Origin: Armatimonadota bacterium
GTDB lineage: Bacteria; Armatimonadota; Fimbriimonadia; Fimbriimonadales; Fimbriimonadaceae
DNA length: 64,000 nt
Reading direction: 5' to 3'
NCBI GenBank assembly: GCA_025360125.1
Contig: JANYCU010000051.1
Span: forward strand, 1-64,000
Part shown: piece after piece, positions 42,931-52,146 of the stretch
Layout of the letters: every line of letters starts with the position of its first letter
Numbering within the stretch: position 1 is the first letter of the stretch
Notes under the pieces: model-generated
What the model was told of the DNA's origin: nothing
The model's input: only the letters and a program-made list of their open reading frames with translations
Database searches by the model: none
Position numbers and translations under genes: made by a program

Positions 42931-43899
42931 CTAATCGGACAATTGGTTTGAGAGGGTTCGGAGTCGTTCTTCAGGTTGATCACCCATCAATACTATTGTT
43001 ATTCCGTTCAACGTCCTCAGGTAGGAAACAAGTTCCCCACGATTACTTCTTCGAAGATCCGATGCGTTTAGAATAGACTTTGTCATAAAGACGGTTATCC
43101 GAGACTCATCGCTTCCATAAGACTGAACTAAGACTTTCGACCCCTTGACGTCTCGAACATAAACGCTCTCCAAAAGGTATCCAGAGGCCTTTGGCAATGC
43201 AAGAGCGGGGATGCCCAGTTCCTTTGCTTCCTTCCTTAAATCATCGGATGGACGAATGACGGTCGCGCCTTTCCGGAAAATCTTAAATGCTCCTGGCTGG
43301 ATCCTTGGATCTAAAGTCAGAGATACAAATTCGTATGAACCTGCAATATTTCCAGTTTGGTCAAAAATGACTCGCTTCACTGTCATTCCCGATCGTGGTT
43401 CAATGTAGACCTGAGCAACCGGATTGTTACTCGCGTCTGAGAGTTGATACTTGGTGCATCTTAAACCAGCGATGACACCGCCAGTACTCGTATCGAAGTG
43501 CATCGATCCAGGTTTGCTTCCTCGGCTAAAGGATCGAAAGCCTTCGAACTGCTTTTTGCTGAACGACGGGTATTCGCGAATTTCGTTTTTGTCGGGAAAA
43601 TAGTGTCGTCTGTTTTTGTCCGTTTCGATGATGATCTGGCCCGAATATGGAGACCCAGTTGCGAATTCAATTCTCAGATTTGAACCATCTTTGGTGACAT
43701 ATTCATTGTGGGTTTCAACTTTTCCGGCACGAACGACGGTTACCGTTCGCGTTCCGCTAAATCGAATAGTTTTGGCTCGCTCAAAGCTTTCCTTTAGCTC
43801 AGTTGGTAGCTCTGGTCGGCGACCTTTGCCTGAATCCTGGGCTGACGACAAAGCCGTCATAACAAGCATTAACCCAATTCCAGCAAAAGCTTTGTTCAT
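42931..43899 (-). CDS. Secreted RseB/LolA-type protein, anti-sigma partner
   Basis: A 322-residue exported protein with a LolA/RseB-like beta-fold at about 45-200: RAKTIRFSGTRTVTVVRAGK, EYVTKDGSNLRIEF, RRHYFPDKNEIREYP, SYEFVSLTLDPRIQPGAFKI. The C-terminal part (NASDLRRSNRGELVSYLRTL, NGITIVLMGDQPEERL) resembles MucB/RseB domain 2. It is the third gene of a sigma factor / anti-sigma / RseB order, overlapping the anti-sigma gene by four bases. By analogy with E. coli RseB it may bind the anti-sigma in the periplasm and adjust its cleavage. Confidence 0.75.
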   Translation of the reverse strand: MNKAFAGIGLMLVMTALSSAQDSGKGRRPELPTELKESFERAKTIRFSGTRTVTVVRAGKVETHNEYVTKDGSNLRIEFATGSPYSGQIIIETDKNRRHYFPDKNEIREYPSFSKKQFEGFRSFSRGSKPGSMHFDTSTGGVIAGLRCTKYQLSDASNNPVAQVYIEPRSGMTVKRVIFDQTGNIAGSYEFVSLTLDPRIQPGAFKIFRKGATVIRPSDDLRKEAKELGIPALALPKASGYLLESVYVRDVKGSKVLVQSYGSDESRITVFMTKSILNASDLRRSNRGELVSYLRTLNGITIVLMGDQPEERLRTLSNQLSD

Positions 43900-44324
43900 A
43901 GCAATTCGTCTTGCCCATCCATTAATTCGTCGGCTGGGGCTGACTCTCGAGCAGCCGAACTTGTACCCGAAACGCTCAAAGCAACCAAAGACTCTTGATG
44001 AGTTCGGACTAATTCGAACGCGAATCCAGATGAATCAATTTTACCAACTGGGGCAACAATACTGTTTGCATTTGACATGAACAGGGCATAACCAGCGACC
44101 GCAACAGCGGCTGAAAGCGAAGAACCGAAAGCAAAGAAACGCTTGGTGGACTTTCGTTTAGACTTCGCATTTTGAATTTCCATCAGCTTGACGTTCAACT
44201 CACTTCGCCAAGATAGACTTAAATCTTCCTCTGGCATTGACTTGATCAAGGAAGCAACTCGCATTTGGGATGCCGAGTTCAATTTGGACTCGTCAATCAA
44301 CTCTTCTTTCTTAAATAAATTCAT
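43896..44324 (-). CDS. Membrane anti-sigma factor (predicted)
   Basis: A 142-residue single-pass membrane protein. The first 60 residues are cytoplasmic and resemble the N-terminus of anti-sigma factors (DLSLSWRSELNVKLMEIQNA), then FFAFGSSLSAAVAVAGYALF spans the membrane, and a 55-residue exterior tail follows. No zinc motif (HxxxCxxC) is visible. The assignment rests mainly on its place one base after the ECF sigma gene and just before the RseB-like gene; sequence evidence alone is weak. Confidence 0.7.
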   Translation of the reverse strand: MNLFKKEELIDESKLNSASQMRVASLIKSMPEEDLSLSWRSELNVKLMEIQNAKSKRKSTKRFFAFGSSLSAAVAVAGYALFMSNANSIVAPVGKIDSSGFAFELVRTHQESLVALSVSGTSSAARESAPADELMDGQDELL

Positions 44325-44325
44325 T

Positions 44326-44934
44326 TCAATTCTCCACTAAATCTTTGACGGCATTTTGCAGTTGTGTCCTGGCTAAGAATAATCGGCTTTTCACGGTGCC
44401 GATTGGGATGCTCAGGGAAATTGCAATTTCTTCGTAACTCATATCTTCTTTGTCGTGCAAAAGCAAAACGCTGCGTAGTTTTTCACTCATCAAACCAATT
44501 GCCTTATCTAAACGGCCTCGAAATTCGGCATCCTCTAATAAAGCATCGGGTTGCCAGCGTGTATCTGGAACATCAATTTCTTCTTCGATGTCTGGGCTGA
44601 TTTGCAGTGATACTTGCTGAAGGCCACGATTAGACTTTCGAGCGCGGTCGACACAAAGGTTGTAGGCAATCCTGAACAACCAGGTTCTCACCGATGCTCG
44701 AGCGTCATATCGATCAAAGCTTTGAAATGCCCGAATGAAGACTTCTTGAGTGATATCCTCAGCGTCCTCGCCAGTTGGAACCATCCTTCGGACGAAGCCA
44801 AACACTCGGTTTTGATAGGTATCTATCATTTTCGAGAAAGATTCAGCACTACCCGGTTTAATGAATTCGTTTTCTTCCGAGCGAGTCTGCATCGTTCGCG
44901 TACCTATTTTCCAGGTTCCGACATTGGCATTCAT
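44326..44934 (-). CDS. ECF-type RNA polymerase sigma factor
   Basis: A 202-residue group 4 (ECF) sigma factor. Region 2 (about 32-100) is SFSKMIDTYQNRVFGFVRRM, EDAEDITQEVFIRAFQSFDR and WLFRIAYNLCVDRARKSNRG. Region 4 (about 140-195) is LRSVLLLHDKEDMSYEEIAI followed by SIPIGTVKSRLFLARTQLQN. No region 1.1 or 3 is present. ATG at 44934 starts the longer form; ATG at 44892 is possible. It is followed by the anti-sigma and RseB-like genes, so it probably responds to an envelope signal. Confidence 0.9.
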   Translation of the reverse strand: MNANVGTWKIGTRTMQTRSEENEFIKPGSAESFSKMIDTYQNRVFGFVRRMVPTGEDAEDITQEVFIRAFQSFDRYDARASVRTWLFRIAYNLCVDRARKSNRGLQQVSLQISPDIEEEIDVPDTRWQPDALLEDAEFRGRLDKAIGLMSEKLRSVLLLHDKEDMSYEEIAISLSIPIGTVKSRLFLARTQLQNAVKDLVEN

Positions 44935-44982
44935 GCAATAGAATTGAACGAATTATTGCCTTGTTTGTTCAGTAATACGCAG

Positions 44983-45010
44983 AAAGACCCAGCGACTGCG
45001 CTGGGTCTTT
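44983..45010 (-). terminator. Terminator between the beta-barrel gene and the sigma operon
   Basis: AAAGACCCAGCG pairs with CGCTGGGTCTTT across a four-base loop, nine bases past the stop codon of the minus-strand beta-barrel gene ending at 45019. Confidence 0.75.
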
Positions 45011-45018
45011 CAAAAAAA

Positions 45019-45519
45019 CTAGAATCGAATACCGTAGTAGAGACCTAATGTATTGAGTTCTGACAATTCGCTTCCAAAGTATTTAACTTCGACGAATGAT
45101 GCAGTTGGACCTGAGCTCAGGTTCATTCCGACGCTAGCTTGGTAAGCAAGTCGGCCAACGCTCTCGGTGCCACCAATGATTGGTCGCTTGATGAAACCAA
45201 AGCCGCCACCAATGCTCCAGAACGAATCGCCTTTCTTGGAATAACCGACATAGTTCGCAAGAATAGGAATGTGTCGATAGTCTCCTCGACCGTAGTAGTC
45301 GATTGAGATTTCTAGATCGGTGTTGTAGTGATCAGAGCTGTTAATGGTGCTGACCTTGCGTTGCAAGCCAAAACCATAGAACTCTTTAGCCGAACCACGT
45401 GTTACCGAGCTTGTTGGATAATCGACGCCTAGTCGAAACGAAATAGGTGCCGAAGTGTCCTCGGCGATTGCCATCGCACCAAGTAAAACGACTGTAAAAA
45501 CTGCCAATTGCTTTTTCAT
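45019..45519 (-). CDS. Small outer-membrane beta-barrel-like protein
   Basis: A 166-residue exported protein (signal peptide ending AIAE). Amphipathic strands follow: ISFRLGVDYP, EFYGFGLQRKVST, DLEISIDYYGRGDY, SFWSIGGGFGFIKRPI, AYQASVGMNLSS, FVEVKYFG, TLGLYYGIRF. The terminal Phe is the usual sorting mark of outer-membrane barrels. The start at 45519 has GGGGAAG three bases upstream; the longer frame to 45564 has none. Its function is unknown. It lies upstream of the sigma operon but is separated by a terminator. Confidence 0.7.
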   Translation of the reverse strand: MKKQLAVFTVVLLGAMAIAEDTSAPISFRLGVDYPTSSVTRGSAKEFYGFGLQRKVSTINSSDHYNTDLEISIDYYGRGDYRHIPILANYVGYSKKGDSFWSIGGGFGFIKRPIIGGTESVGRLAYQASVGMNLSSGPTASFVEVKYFGSELSELNTLGLYYGIRF

Positions 45520-45570
45520 ACTTCCCCAGTTTCCACTCCAAAAATTTGAGAGCTTCAAAATCATAGCACC

Positions 45571-46707
45571 TTACAGCGCAGTTCGGCTCATTTTTGCGAC
45601 CACTCGTAAAATTTCTAGGCTCAATTCTGCAGTTTTTATGAGTTCTTGCCTTGAAATGAACTCGTCATGGGTATGAATCTTCTCCATTCCCGTTGCTACA
45701 ACGACGCTTGGAACTCCTTTCGCGTTGTAGATATTGGCATCGCTTCCGCCAAGAGTTGTTCTTAAGGCGGGATCGAGCCCCAAGTTTCGACTCGCAGTTT
45801 GCGCGGCGGATACAACTGGACTCGCAGGATCAATGTTATAAGATATGTAGTGGCGAACATGATCAAACGTGACTTCTGCACCCCACTTTTTGGCTGACTC
45901 CTCAAATCGTTGTTTCATGTGGGCGATTTGTTCATCCAAAGCATTCGGGTCAGTTGACCTTGCTTCAGCTTTGAGTTTAACAAACGAACACACAACGTTG
46001 GTGCCCGAGCCACCTTGGATAACGCCAATATTCGCGGTGGTTTCGTCAGCAATTCTTCCCAATTTCATTCCATGCACTGCGTCAGCCACGACTTGGATTG
46101 CATTGACTCCTTTTTCAGGATCTTTGCCTGCATGTGCAGGAATTCCCTTGATGAAAATGTCGAGCTTGTCGTGGTTCGCGGTTCGGGTGACAAAAGAGCC
46201 CACTGGCGGGCCAGTATCCAAGACAAAGCCAAAATCGAGCCCTAACTCTTCAATTTTCAGGGCATCGGCACCCTTAAGCCCGATCTCTTCGGCGACCGAG
46301 AGCAGAAGATAAACATCACCGTGGGCTTCCCCAGATTCCCGAAGGCTTAATAGTGCTTCAATAGCTGGCGCCATCCCTCCTTTGTCGTCGGCACCAAGGA
46401 TCGTGTCTGATTTGCTGGAGAATACTCCGTCAATTTCTTGAATTTCTAAGCCTTCAGTAGGTTCAACTGTGTCGAAATGAGCCGAAAGATAGACTCTCGG
46501 GGCATCCTGCAATGTGCCTGGAAGTTTGACAATAATGTTATTGGCATTGCCGCCAATTTCCGCTCCCGCCGAATCTTCAACGAACTCAAGGCCATTTTGG
46601 GAAAGATAGTTTTTGGTCCATTCCACCGATTCTCGCTCTCCAAGCGAAGGTGCGTCGACCATACATAAGTCGAGAAAGAGTTGAACCAGTCGGCCCTCAT
46701 TGATCAT
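45571..46707 (-). CDS. M20-family tripeptidase-like metallopeptidase
   Basis: A 378-residue dinuclear-zinc peptidase of family M20, closest by eye to the PepT (tripeptidase) group: VYLSAHFDTVEPTEGLEI holds the first zinc His and the catalytic Asp, ILGADDKGGMAP the bridging Asp, SVAEEIGLKGAD the general-base Glu plus second ligand, and EKIHTHDEFISRQELIKTA the last His. The dimerisation domain occupies about 185-295. It cleaves small peptides in the cytoplasm. Confidence 0.88.
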   Translation of the reverse strand: MINEGRLVQLFLDLCMVDAPSLGERESVEWTKNYLSQNGLEFVEDSAGAEIGGNANNIIVKLPGTLQDAPRVYLSAHFDTVEPTEGLEIQEIDGVFSSKSDTILGADDKGGMAPAIEALLSLRESGEAHGDVYLLLSVAEEIGLKGADALKIEELGLDFGFVLDTGPPVGSFVTRTANHDKLDIFIKGIPAHAGKDPEKGVNAIQVVADAVHGMKLGRIADETTANIGVIQGGSGTNVVCSFVKLKAEARSTDPNALDEQIAHMKQRFEESAKKWGAEVTFDHVRHYISYNIDPASPVVSAAQTASRNLGLDPALRTTLGGSDANIYNAKGVPSVVVATGMEKIHTHDEFISRQELIKTAELSLEILRVVAKMSRTAL

Positions 46708-46774
46708 TTCACCAGTTTATCCGAGCGGTAATACTTCCCTGCCGAAAGCTGCCATGCGGTAGCATTTACTTCTC

Positions 46775-47101
46775 ATGGGCAAACACACAATTACCGTAGA
46801 AGGATACGAACCGTTTGAGGTTGAAAGCGACACAAAACTGGTTAAAGCAATCGAGAATTCTGGCGTTGACATCAGTCACCGATGCGGTGGGAATGCTCGT
46901 TGTACGACTTGTCGAGTTAAATTCAGTTCGACCGAGCCAGCAATGGGTGATATTGAAAAGGACTGCCTTGAAGAAGATGGTGTTCTTGGCGAATTTCGGC
47001 TTTCCTGCCAAGTTCGAGTTGATCGAGACATGAGCGTCGAGGTTTTGATGCCAGTTAGCTCGGCTGATTGGGATAACCCTGGCGGCGACGTCGAGGATTG
47101 A
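46775..47101 (+). CDS. 2Fe-2S ferredoxin
   Basis: A 108-residue plant/adrenodoxin-type [2Fe-2S] ferredoxin. The cluster ligands are Cys37, Cys43, Cys46 (HRCGGNARCTTCRV) and Cys78 (RLSCQVRV); the spacing CxxxxxCxxC...C is correct. The C-terminal tail (DWDNPGGDVED) is acidic. It stands alone, 68 bases from the divergent peptidase gene, so its electron partner is not shown. Confidence 0.9.
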   Translation: MGKHTITVEGYEPFEVESDTKLVKAIENSGVDISHRCGGNARCTTCRVKFSSTEPAMGDIEKDCLEEDGVLGEFRLSCQVRVDRDMSVEVLMPVSSADWDNPGGDVED

Positions 47102-47177
47102 TTCCCTTGTAATTTGACCAGTTCAACTTTTTGCTGAGCTTATTACCGGGGTCTATCTTATTCCGCAAGGGAATAAG

Positions 47178-47462
47178 TTGACTATCATGGTTGATCAGAA
47201 CGACTTTAGAGGGCAACGGATTGCCCGGACGGAATTCGCCCGACGAGGGGTTGATATTTCCCGAGCAGACCTATATGTCATGCATGGGATTATGTATATG
47301 CGAGGCGAGGTCAAGCCGATGCCCAAGGCCCTCATTACCGACATGGCCAGTGAAATGGGAATAATCACCAAGATCTTGCGTCAACGGCCCGAGATTCGAG
47401 ACATAGTTCTGGACATTAAAACTCACAATAACGAGCTTATTGAGACTGAATTTGCCGCTTAG
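47178..47462 (+). CDS. Small conserved-looking protein, BON-like
   Basis: A 94-residue protein: RTEFARRGVDISRADLYVMH, GIMYMRGEVKPMPK, MGIITKILRQRPEIRDIVLD. The order of a strand with a G-x-RG turn, a helix and a final strand ending in D-V/I-D recalls the BON domain, found in periplasmic and membrane-binding proteins, but there is no signal peptide. The TTG at 47178 has AAGGGA five bases upstream; ATG at 47187 is the alternative. Its last 26 bases overlap the convergent folC gene. Confidence 0.6.
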   Translation: MTIMVDQNDFRGQRIARTEFARRGVDISRADLYVMHGIMYMRGEVKPMPKALITDMASEMGIITKILRQRPEIRDIVLDIKTHNNELIETEFAA

Positions 47463-48714
47463 TTTCGCCTACTAGGTAGAAACTTCCACATATGAGGATG
47501 TCTTCAGCATCTGACTCTTCACAGGCTGCCGCAATGGCGGCCTGAACTGTTTCTAAGACTTTGACCCTTGACCCTAATTGCTTAAGTTCGTCGGCGAGAG
47601 CATTGGGATCCATTGATCGATGAAAATCGATCGGAACGACGTAGTATTCAAGGTCAAAATCCTTTAATTTGCTGTAGAAATCCCTTGCGGTATGTCCGGT
47701 CAACATTCCAGTAATGCAGATTTTTGGATTCGTGTTAGACTCTTGGAGCATTTTCGCTAAGACGGCAGCTGAGTCTGCGTTGTGGGCACCGTCCAATATG
47801 AAATTCTTGGATTTGAATTGCAGTCGTTCAAATCGCCCTGGAATAGTCGCGGTCGAAAATCCGCGACGTATACCTTCGAGGTCCCGATTTGCACCCGCAA
47901 CTTCGAGACTGGCATATGCAACGGCAGCATTGTGCAGCTGGATCTCACCAAAAAGGCTCGGATCAACTTGAATAGTCGAGTATGGAGTCGAAATGTTGAC
48001 TCCAGTTCGGATTCGCTCCCATTGAATTTCCTTGCCGACTCGCCAGATCTGAGCTTCAAGCTCAGCCGCAGTTCTTTCGATTTCTGATAAGGCTTCTTCA
48101 GGCATTTGTCCTACGATCACGGGCTTGCCCGGTTTGATGATTCCCGCTTTTTCATAGGCAATTTCTTTGAGGGTTGAACCAAGAATACTCACGTGATCGA
48201 GTCCGATACTGACAATTGCGCATGACGTCGGTGTGATGATGTTTGTCGCATCGAGTCGTCCGCCAAGTCCGACTTCAAGCGCTACCCATTCACAATTTTT
48301 CTGCTTCCAAAATTCAAAACCCATGGCCATTTTGAATTCGAATTCGGTAACTCCTCCAAATTCAGTTTCGCTGAGAGTCTCACCGATTGGTTTCAGGTGG
48401 GTCGCAATTTCTGCCAAGTCGGATTCAGAAATCATTTCCCGTCCGAACTGGATCCTTTCTCGCGGCTCGACAACGTAGGGGCTAAAAAAAGCTCCGGTTC
48501 TCAGCCCCTGCTCGATAAGACAGTTCTGGATCATAGCGGTCACTGAGCCTTTGCCATTGGTGCCTGCCACGTGAATGAACTTGGGCGATGGTCCATCCCC
48601 CAGTGAACCAGCGAGCTTAGCTCTGTTTGCAAATTCGGCCATACGGTCTAGCCCGAGCCGCCACCCGCGCTGAGCTAGCGAGGCAATATATTCTTGAGCT
48701 TGTTCGTAATGCAC
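47437..48714 (-). CDS. folC: Folylpolyglutamate/dihydrofolate synthase
   Basis: A 425-residue bifunctional synthase that joins glutamate to dihydropteroate and to folates. The Mur-ligase signature FIHVAGTNGKGSVTAMI contains the P-loop; other motifs are RIQFGREMIS, VALEVGLGGRLDATNIITPT and SIGLDHVSILGSTLKEIAYE, and ILDGAHNADS near the C-terminal domain. The frame is open to 48843, but that part would overlap the tRNA-Pro gene on the other strand and does not match the family. I therefore take the GTG at 48714, beginning HYEQAQEYIASLAQRGWRLG. Confidence 0.9.
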   Translation of the reverse strand: MHYEQAQEYIASLAQRGWRLGLDRMAEFANRAKLAGSLGDGPSPKFIHVAGTNGKGSVTAMIQNCLIEQGLRTGAFFSPYVVEPRERIQFGREMISESDLAEIATHLKPIGETLSETEFGGVTEFEFKMAMGFEFWKQKNCEWVALEVGLGGRLDATNIITPTSCAIVSIGLDHVSILGSTLKEIAYEKAGIIKPGKPVIVGQMPEEALSEIERTAAELEAQIWRVGKEIQWERIRTGVNISTPYSTIQVDPSLFGEIQLHNAAVAYASLEVAGANRDLEGIRRGFSTATIPGRFERLQFKSKNFILDGAHNADSAAVLAKMLQESNTNPKICITGMLTGHTARDFYSKLKDFDLEYYVVPIDFHRSMDPNALADELKQLGSRVKVLETVQAAIAAACEESDAEDILICGSFYLVGETKRQIQSQ

Positions 48715-48801
48715 CGAACATTGATTATCCTGAGAAGAGCCGCAATTTAGTTGTGCGTCGCAGACAATCGTCGGAATAAGGTATCTTTTACGTTCGCAAT
48801 T

Positions 48802-48877
48802 CGGGGCGTAGCGCAGTTGGTAGCGCGCGTGTTTTGGGAACATGAGGTCGCAGGTTCGAATCCTGTCGCCCCGACCA
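48802..48877 (+). tRNA. tRNA-Pro (anticodon UGG)
   Basis: Begins CGGGGCGTAGCGCAGTTGGT, anticodon loop TTTGGGA (anticodon TGG), T-arm CGCAGGTTCGAATCCTG, acceptor end CGCCCCGACCA with CCA encoded. All stems pair. It lies between the folC and cyclase genes, on the opposite strand to both. Confidence 0.95.
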
Positions 48878-48884
48878 AGAAGAG

Positions 48885-49943
48885 TTATTTCGGTTTCTTA
48901 AATTCTTCTGCGAAAGCCTTAATGGCCACAGCCAAGCTAGGATCACTTGTTTTTTCGAGGGCTTGGACAATCTCGTCTGGGGTTGACTTGGACCCTGCGA
49001 TCTCCCTTCCTTTGTTCATGGCTGTCAGCACTAAAGTCCAATGTTCTATTTCGCGCTTGCCTCGTTCCCTTTGTCCCAGCGGATTTAACTTGAGCCAATC
49101 GAGAACTCGTTGGGGGTCAACTTGTTCAACCGCCTTCGTTTTGACTGAGTCATACTCTTCAATTTCTTGCAAGACTTCATCGTAAGCTTGGTCGAGGATT
49201 TCGTCAGCGGTCACTGCTACGCTAGTATCTCCTGGTGTTTGCTTTTTCGAAGTTAAATGGCTATTCCCTTTAGACTTCGCTATTTGGTCGGAGGCAGCTC
49301 TACTCGTGAAAGCAATATATCCTCCAATGATTGCAACTCCAGCGGCGATTCCACCGATTCCGAGAATTCGCTCACGCCAAATCTTGCCGATTCTCGTGGT
49401 ATCTCCCCAGCTAAACATTTCAATCGGAAAATCCACGCCTTTGAGTTGAATTTTTCCTCCTTTCGAAGGTTCAGGCAGATTTTGAGACCGAATGAGATCG
49501 ATAACGATCTTGCTTGCGGATACCGTTCCCGGTTTAGTAATCGCTTCCAAGCGGGCACAGATATTCACCGTGTCGCCATAGGCATCACCTCCGCTCACCG
49601 TGACTTCGCCAGCGTGAATGGCAATTCGATGCTTTAAAGATGAATGACTTAGTTCGTGTTGGGAGTCAATGCACGCTCGCACCGCTTTGGGCGCACTCTC
49701 AAATAGTGCGAGGATGCCATCGCCGGACACTTTAATGACTTCACCGCCGTATTGGGAAATTTTTGTGCGCAAGACTTCCATATCCGCTGCCAGGAGCGAA
49801 AGAGTGTGAGGTTCATTCGCACGCATGAGTTCGGTAAACCCTGCCACATCTGTCATAACGACAGTTCTTAAAGATTGATGCCCCTGCACTTGATGAAATA
49901 GCATAACGAACATTGGTATGAATTGGTTCGACAGCGGTAACAT
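48885..49943 (-). CDS. Class III adenylate/guanylate cyclase, membrane-anchored
   Basis: A 352-residue protein. The N-terminal half is a class III cyclase domain: [20 protein letters not shown] (first metal Asp), [20 protein letters not shown] (second metal Asp), [20 protein letters not shown] with the NxxxR-type Asn/Arg, and a transition-state Arg in AIHAGEV region. A membrane segment ([20 protein letters not shown]) follows, then a 130-residue charged tail. The catalytic domain is thus cytoplasmic and N-terminal, opposite to the common order. Start ATG 49943 has AAGG eight bases upstream; longer frames overlap the divergent carboxylase gene. Confidence 0.85.
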   Translation of the reverse strand: MLPLSNQFIPMFVMLFHQVQGHQSLRTVVMTDVAGFTELMRANEPHTLSLLAADMEVLRTKISQYGGEVIKVSGDGILALFESAPKAVRACIDSQHELSHSSLKHRIAIHAGEVTVSGGDAYGDTVNICARLEAITKPGTVSASKIVIDLIRSQNLPEPSKGGKIQLKGVDFPIEMFSWGDTTRIGKIWRERILGIGGIAAGVAIIGGYIAFTSRAASDQIAKSKGNSHLTSKKQTPGDTSVAVTADEILDQAYDEVLQEIEEYDSVKTKAVEQVDPQRVLDWLKLNPLGQRERGKREIEHWTLVLTAMNKGREIAGSKSTPDEIVQALEKTSDPSLAVAIKAFAEEFKKPK

Positions 49944-49952
49944 TTCTTTACC

Positions 49953-51560
49953 TTGGAACAAATTCTTTCCCAGATATCCATCACTGATGATGAGCACCGC
50001 CTAAACCGTGAGCGGATGGATGGCATTCTCAATGACTTTCGAACCAATGTCAATCGAGTACTTGAGGGTGGCGGAACGGATGTAGTGGCGAAACATAAGG
50101 GGCGAGGGAAAATGCTTGCCCGAGAGAGAATTGACGGCATTTTGGACGTCGGAGCTCCATTCCTTGAGTTTTCAACTCTTGCCGCTCACGGCATGTACGA
50201 CGACGGTGCTCCAGGTGCAGGGGTCGTCACCGGGATTGGAAAGGTTAGCGGAAGAGAATGCGTCATTGTGGCCAATGACGCCACAGTGAAGGGCGGGACT
50301 TATTTCCCAATGACGGTGAAGAAGCACCTTCGGGCCCAGGAAGTAGCCCTCGAAAACGGGTTGCCTTGTATCTATTTGGTTGATTCTGGCGGTGCTTTTC
50401 TGCCGTTGCAGGCCGAAGTATTTCCCGATAAGGATCACTTTGGACGTATTTTCTACAATCAGGCTCAACTCAGTTCGAAGCGTATCCCCCAAATTGCAGC
50501 GGTTATGGGCTCTTGCACTGCAGGCGGAGCCTATGTTCCGGCCATGTGCGACGAATCGATCATCGTCAAAGGCACCGGGACCATTTTCTTGGGAGGACCA
50601 CCTCTCGTCAAGGCAGCTACGGGCGAGGACGTCACCGCGGAAGAATTGGGCGGTGGCGACGTGCATACGCGTCTTTCCGGCGTGGTTGACCACTTAGCCG
50701 AGGATGATGCCCATGCGCTTGAACTCGTGCGTAGCATAGTTGAAACCTTCGGCAATTCGACTAAGCGAGCTACTGATCAAATCGAATCCCAAGAGCCCGC
50801 CTATTCACCCGAAGAATTGTATTCGCTGGTGCCAAGTGATTCGAAGCAGCAAATGAACATGCGCGAAGTTCTGGCTCGCTTAATTGATGGCAGTAAATTC
50901 CACGAATTTAAAGCCAGATACGGAACGACGTTGATTTGCGGATTTGCCCGGATTCATGGCCACCTTGTTGGAATCATTGCCAACGATGGGATTCTCTTTT
51001 CTGAGTCCGCGCTTAAAGGTGCCCATTTCATCGAACTCTGTTGTCAGCGAGAAATTCCGATCGTGTTTCTCCAAAACATCACAGGTTTCATTGTGGGAAA
51101 GAAATACGAAAACGAAGGAATCGCAAAGAACGGAGCAAAGTTGGTGACCGCAGTCAGTACTGCCAATGTTCCGAAGTTCACCGTCGTGGTCGGGGGCAGT
51201 TATGGAGCAGGAAATTATGGAATGTGTGGGCGAGCTTTTGGCCCTCGCCAGCTTTGGATGTGGCCTAACGCACGAATCAGTGTGATGGGTGGCGAACAAG
51301 CCGCCAACGTCCTCCTGACGGTCAAAAAAGACCAACTAGCGGCGAAAGGAACCGAGATGGCACCAGCCGAGCAAGAAGCCTTCAAAGCTCCGACCTTAGC
51401 AAAATATGAGGAAGAATCGTCTTGCTACTACTCGTCGGCCCGAATTTGGGATGATGGAATCATTGATCCGGTCGATACGCGACGTGTCCTCGCGCTCGGC
51501 ATAGAGGCATCTCTTAACGCGCCAATTCCTCCTGCAGGATTTAGTCTCTTTCGAATGTAA
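49953..51560 (+). CDS. Acyl-CoA carboxylase carboxyltransferase (beta) subunit
   Basis: A 535-residue biotin-dependent carboxyltransferase, most like methylcrotonyl-CoA carboxylase Mcc[113 protein letters not shown] and [16 protein letters not shown]. It would form an octamer or hexamer with a biotin-carrying alpha subunit that is not in the window. Start TTG at 49953 gives the family's usual N-terminal helix; only nine bases separate it from the divergent cyclase start. ATG 50016 is the alternative. Confidence 0.9.
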   Translation: MEQILSQISITDDEHRLNRERMDGILNDFRTNVNRVLEGGGTDVVAKHKGRGKMLARERIDGILDVGAPFLEFSTLAAHGMYDDGAPGAGVVTGIGKVSGRECVIVANDATVKGGTYFPMTVKKHLRAQEVALENGLPCIYLVDSGGAFLPLQAEVFPDKDHFGRIFYNQAQLSSKRIPQIAAVMGSCTAGGAYVPAMCDESIIVKGTGTIFLGGPPLVKAATGEDVTAEELGGGDVHTRLSGVVDHLAEDDAHALELVRSIVETFGNSTKRATDQIESQEPAYSPEELYSLVPSDSKQQMNMREVLARLIDGSKFHEFKARYGTTLICGFARIHGHLVGIIANDGILFSESALKGAHFIELCCQREIPIVFLQNITGFIVGKKYENEGIAKNGAKLVTAVSTANVPKFTVVVGGSYGAGNYGMCGRAFGPRQLWMWPNARISVMGGEQAANVLLTVKKDQLAAKGTEMAPAEQEAFKAPTLAKYEEESSCYYSSARIWDDGIIDPVDTRRVLALGIEASLNAPIPPAGFSLFRM

Positions 51561-51589
51561 ACCGCACTTTCTCGGCCAAAGGGCTGGCT

Positions 51590-51619
51590 TGACAATTCGT
51601 TTCTTGCTAAGATACATTC
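51590..51619 (+). promoter_or_regulatory. Promoter candidate for mscL
   Basis: A perfect -35 (TTGACA, about 51590-51595) is followed 17-18 bases later by TACATT (about 51613-51619). The predicted transcription start falls within a few bases of the GTG start of mscL, which has no ribosome-binding site, so the mRNA may be leaderless. Confidence 0.5.
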
Positions 51620-51625
51620 TTCCCT

Positions 51626-52087
51626 GTGGAAATCAAGACAGTCGAAGAGAAGGCTACTTTGCTTAAAGAATTTAAAGAGTTTATAAATAAGGGCAATATG
51701 CTCGATCTGGCCATCGGAATTGTCGTTGGCGCAGCGTTCACTTCGTTTGTCAACGCATTCATGACAAACCTGATCAATCCCCTCGTTGGAATGCTGACAG
51801 GTGGAGCCGACTTCGCCAACAAATTCATTGTTCTGAAAGCTGGTCCCAAGGCACCAGAGCCTTATGACAGTTTGAAGGCGGCCACGGACGCAGGAGCGAA
51901 CGTCCTCTCCTACGGTGCGTTCATTAGCGCGATCATCAACTTCCTTATCGTCATGTTCGTCATGTTCCTGGTGGTTAAGGCATACAATAAGATGAAGGCA
52001 AGTAGCGCAGCGGAAGAGCCAGAAGCTCCTGCCAAGCCCGATGACATTCTTCTTCTCGAAGAGATTCGCGACCTTTTGAAGAAGTAG
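51626..52087 (+). CDS. mscL: Large-conductance mechanosensitive channel
   Basis: A 153-residue MscL: pentameric inner-membrane channel that opens under high membrane tension. EFKEFINKGNMLDLAIGIVVGA is the N-terminal helix and first membrane segment, followed by the GAAFTSFVNAFMTNLINPLVG pore-lining part; the second membrane segment is GAFISAIINFLIVMFVMFLVV. The C-terminal helix DDILLLEEIRDLLKK is the usual bundle. A periplasmic loop of about 50 residues is longer than in many homologues. The start is GTG; the promoter lies just before it. A strong terminator follows directly. Confidence 0.95.
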   Translation: MEIKTVEEKATLLKEFKEFINKGNMLDLAIGIVVGAAFTSFVNAFMTNLINPLVGMLTGGADFANKFIVLKAGPKAPEPYDSLKAATDAGANVLSYGAFISAIINFLIVMFVMFLVVKAYNKMKASSAAEEPEAPAKPDDILLLEEIRDLLKK

Positions 52088-52109
52088 CAATTCCCCGAGA
52101 AAAAAATTG

Positions 52110-52146
52110 AAATGATACGTCCCTTGAGGGCGTATCATTTTTTTGT
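52110..52146 (+). terminator. Terminator of mscL, reaching into msrB start region
   Basis: AAATGATACG-CCC pairs with GGG-CGTATCATTT across TTGA, with one bulged T, followed by seven T. It lies 22 bases past the mscL stop. The GTG start of msrB follows the T run immediately, so the same element may act on both genes. Confidence 0.85.
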
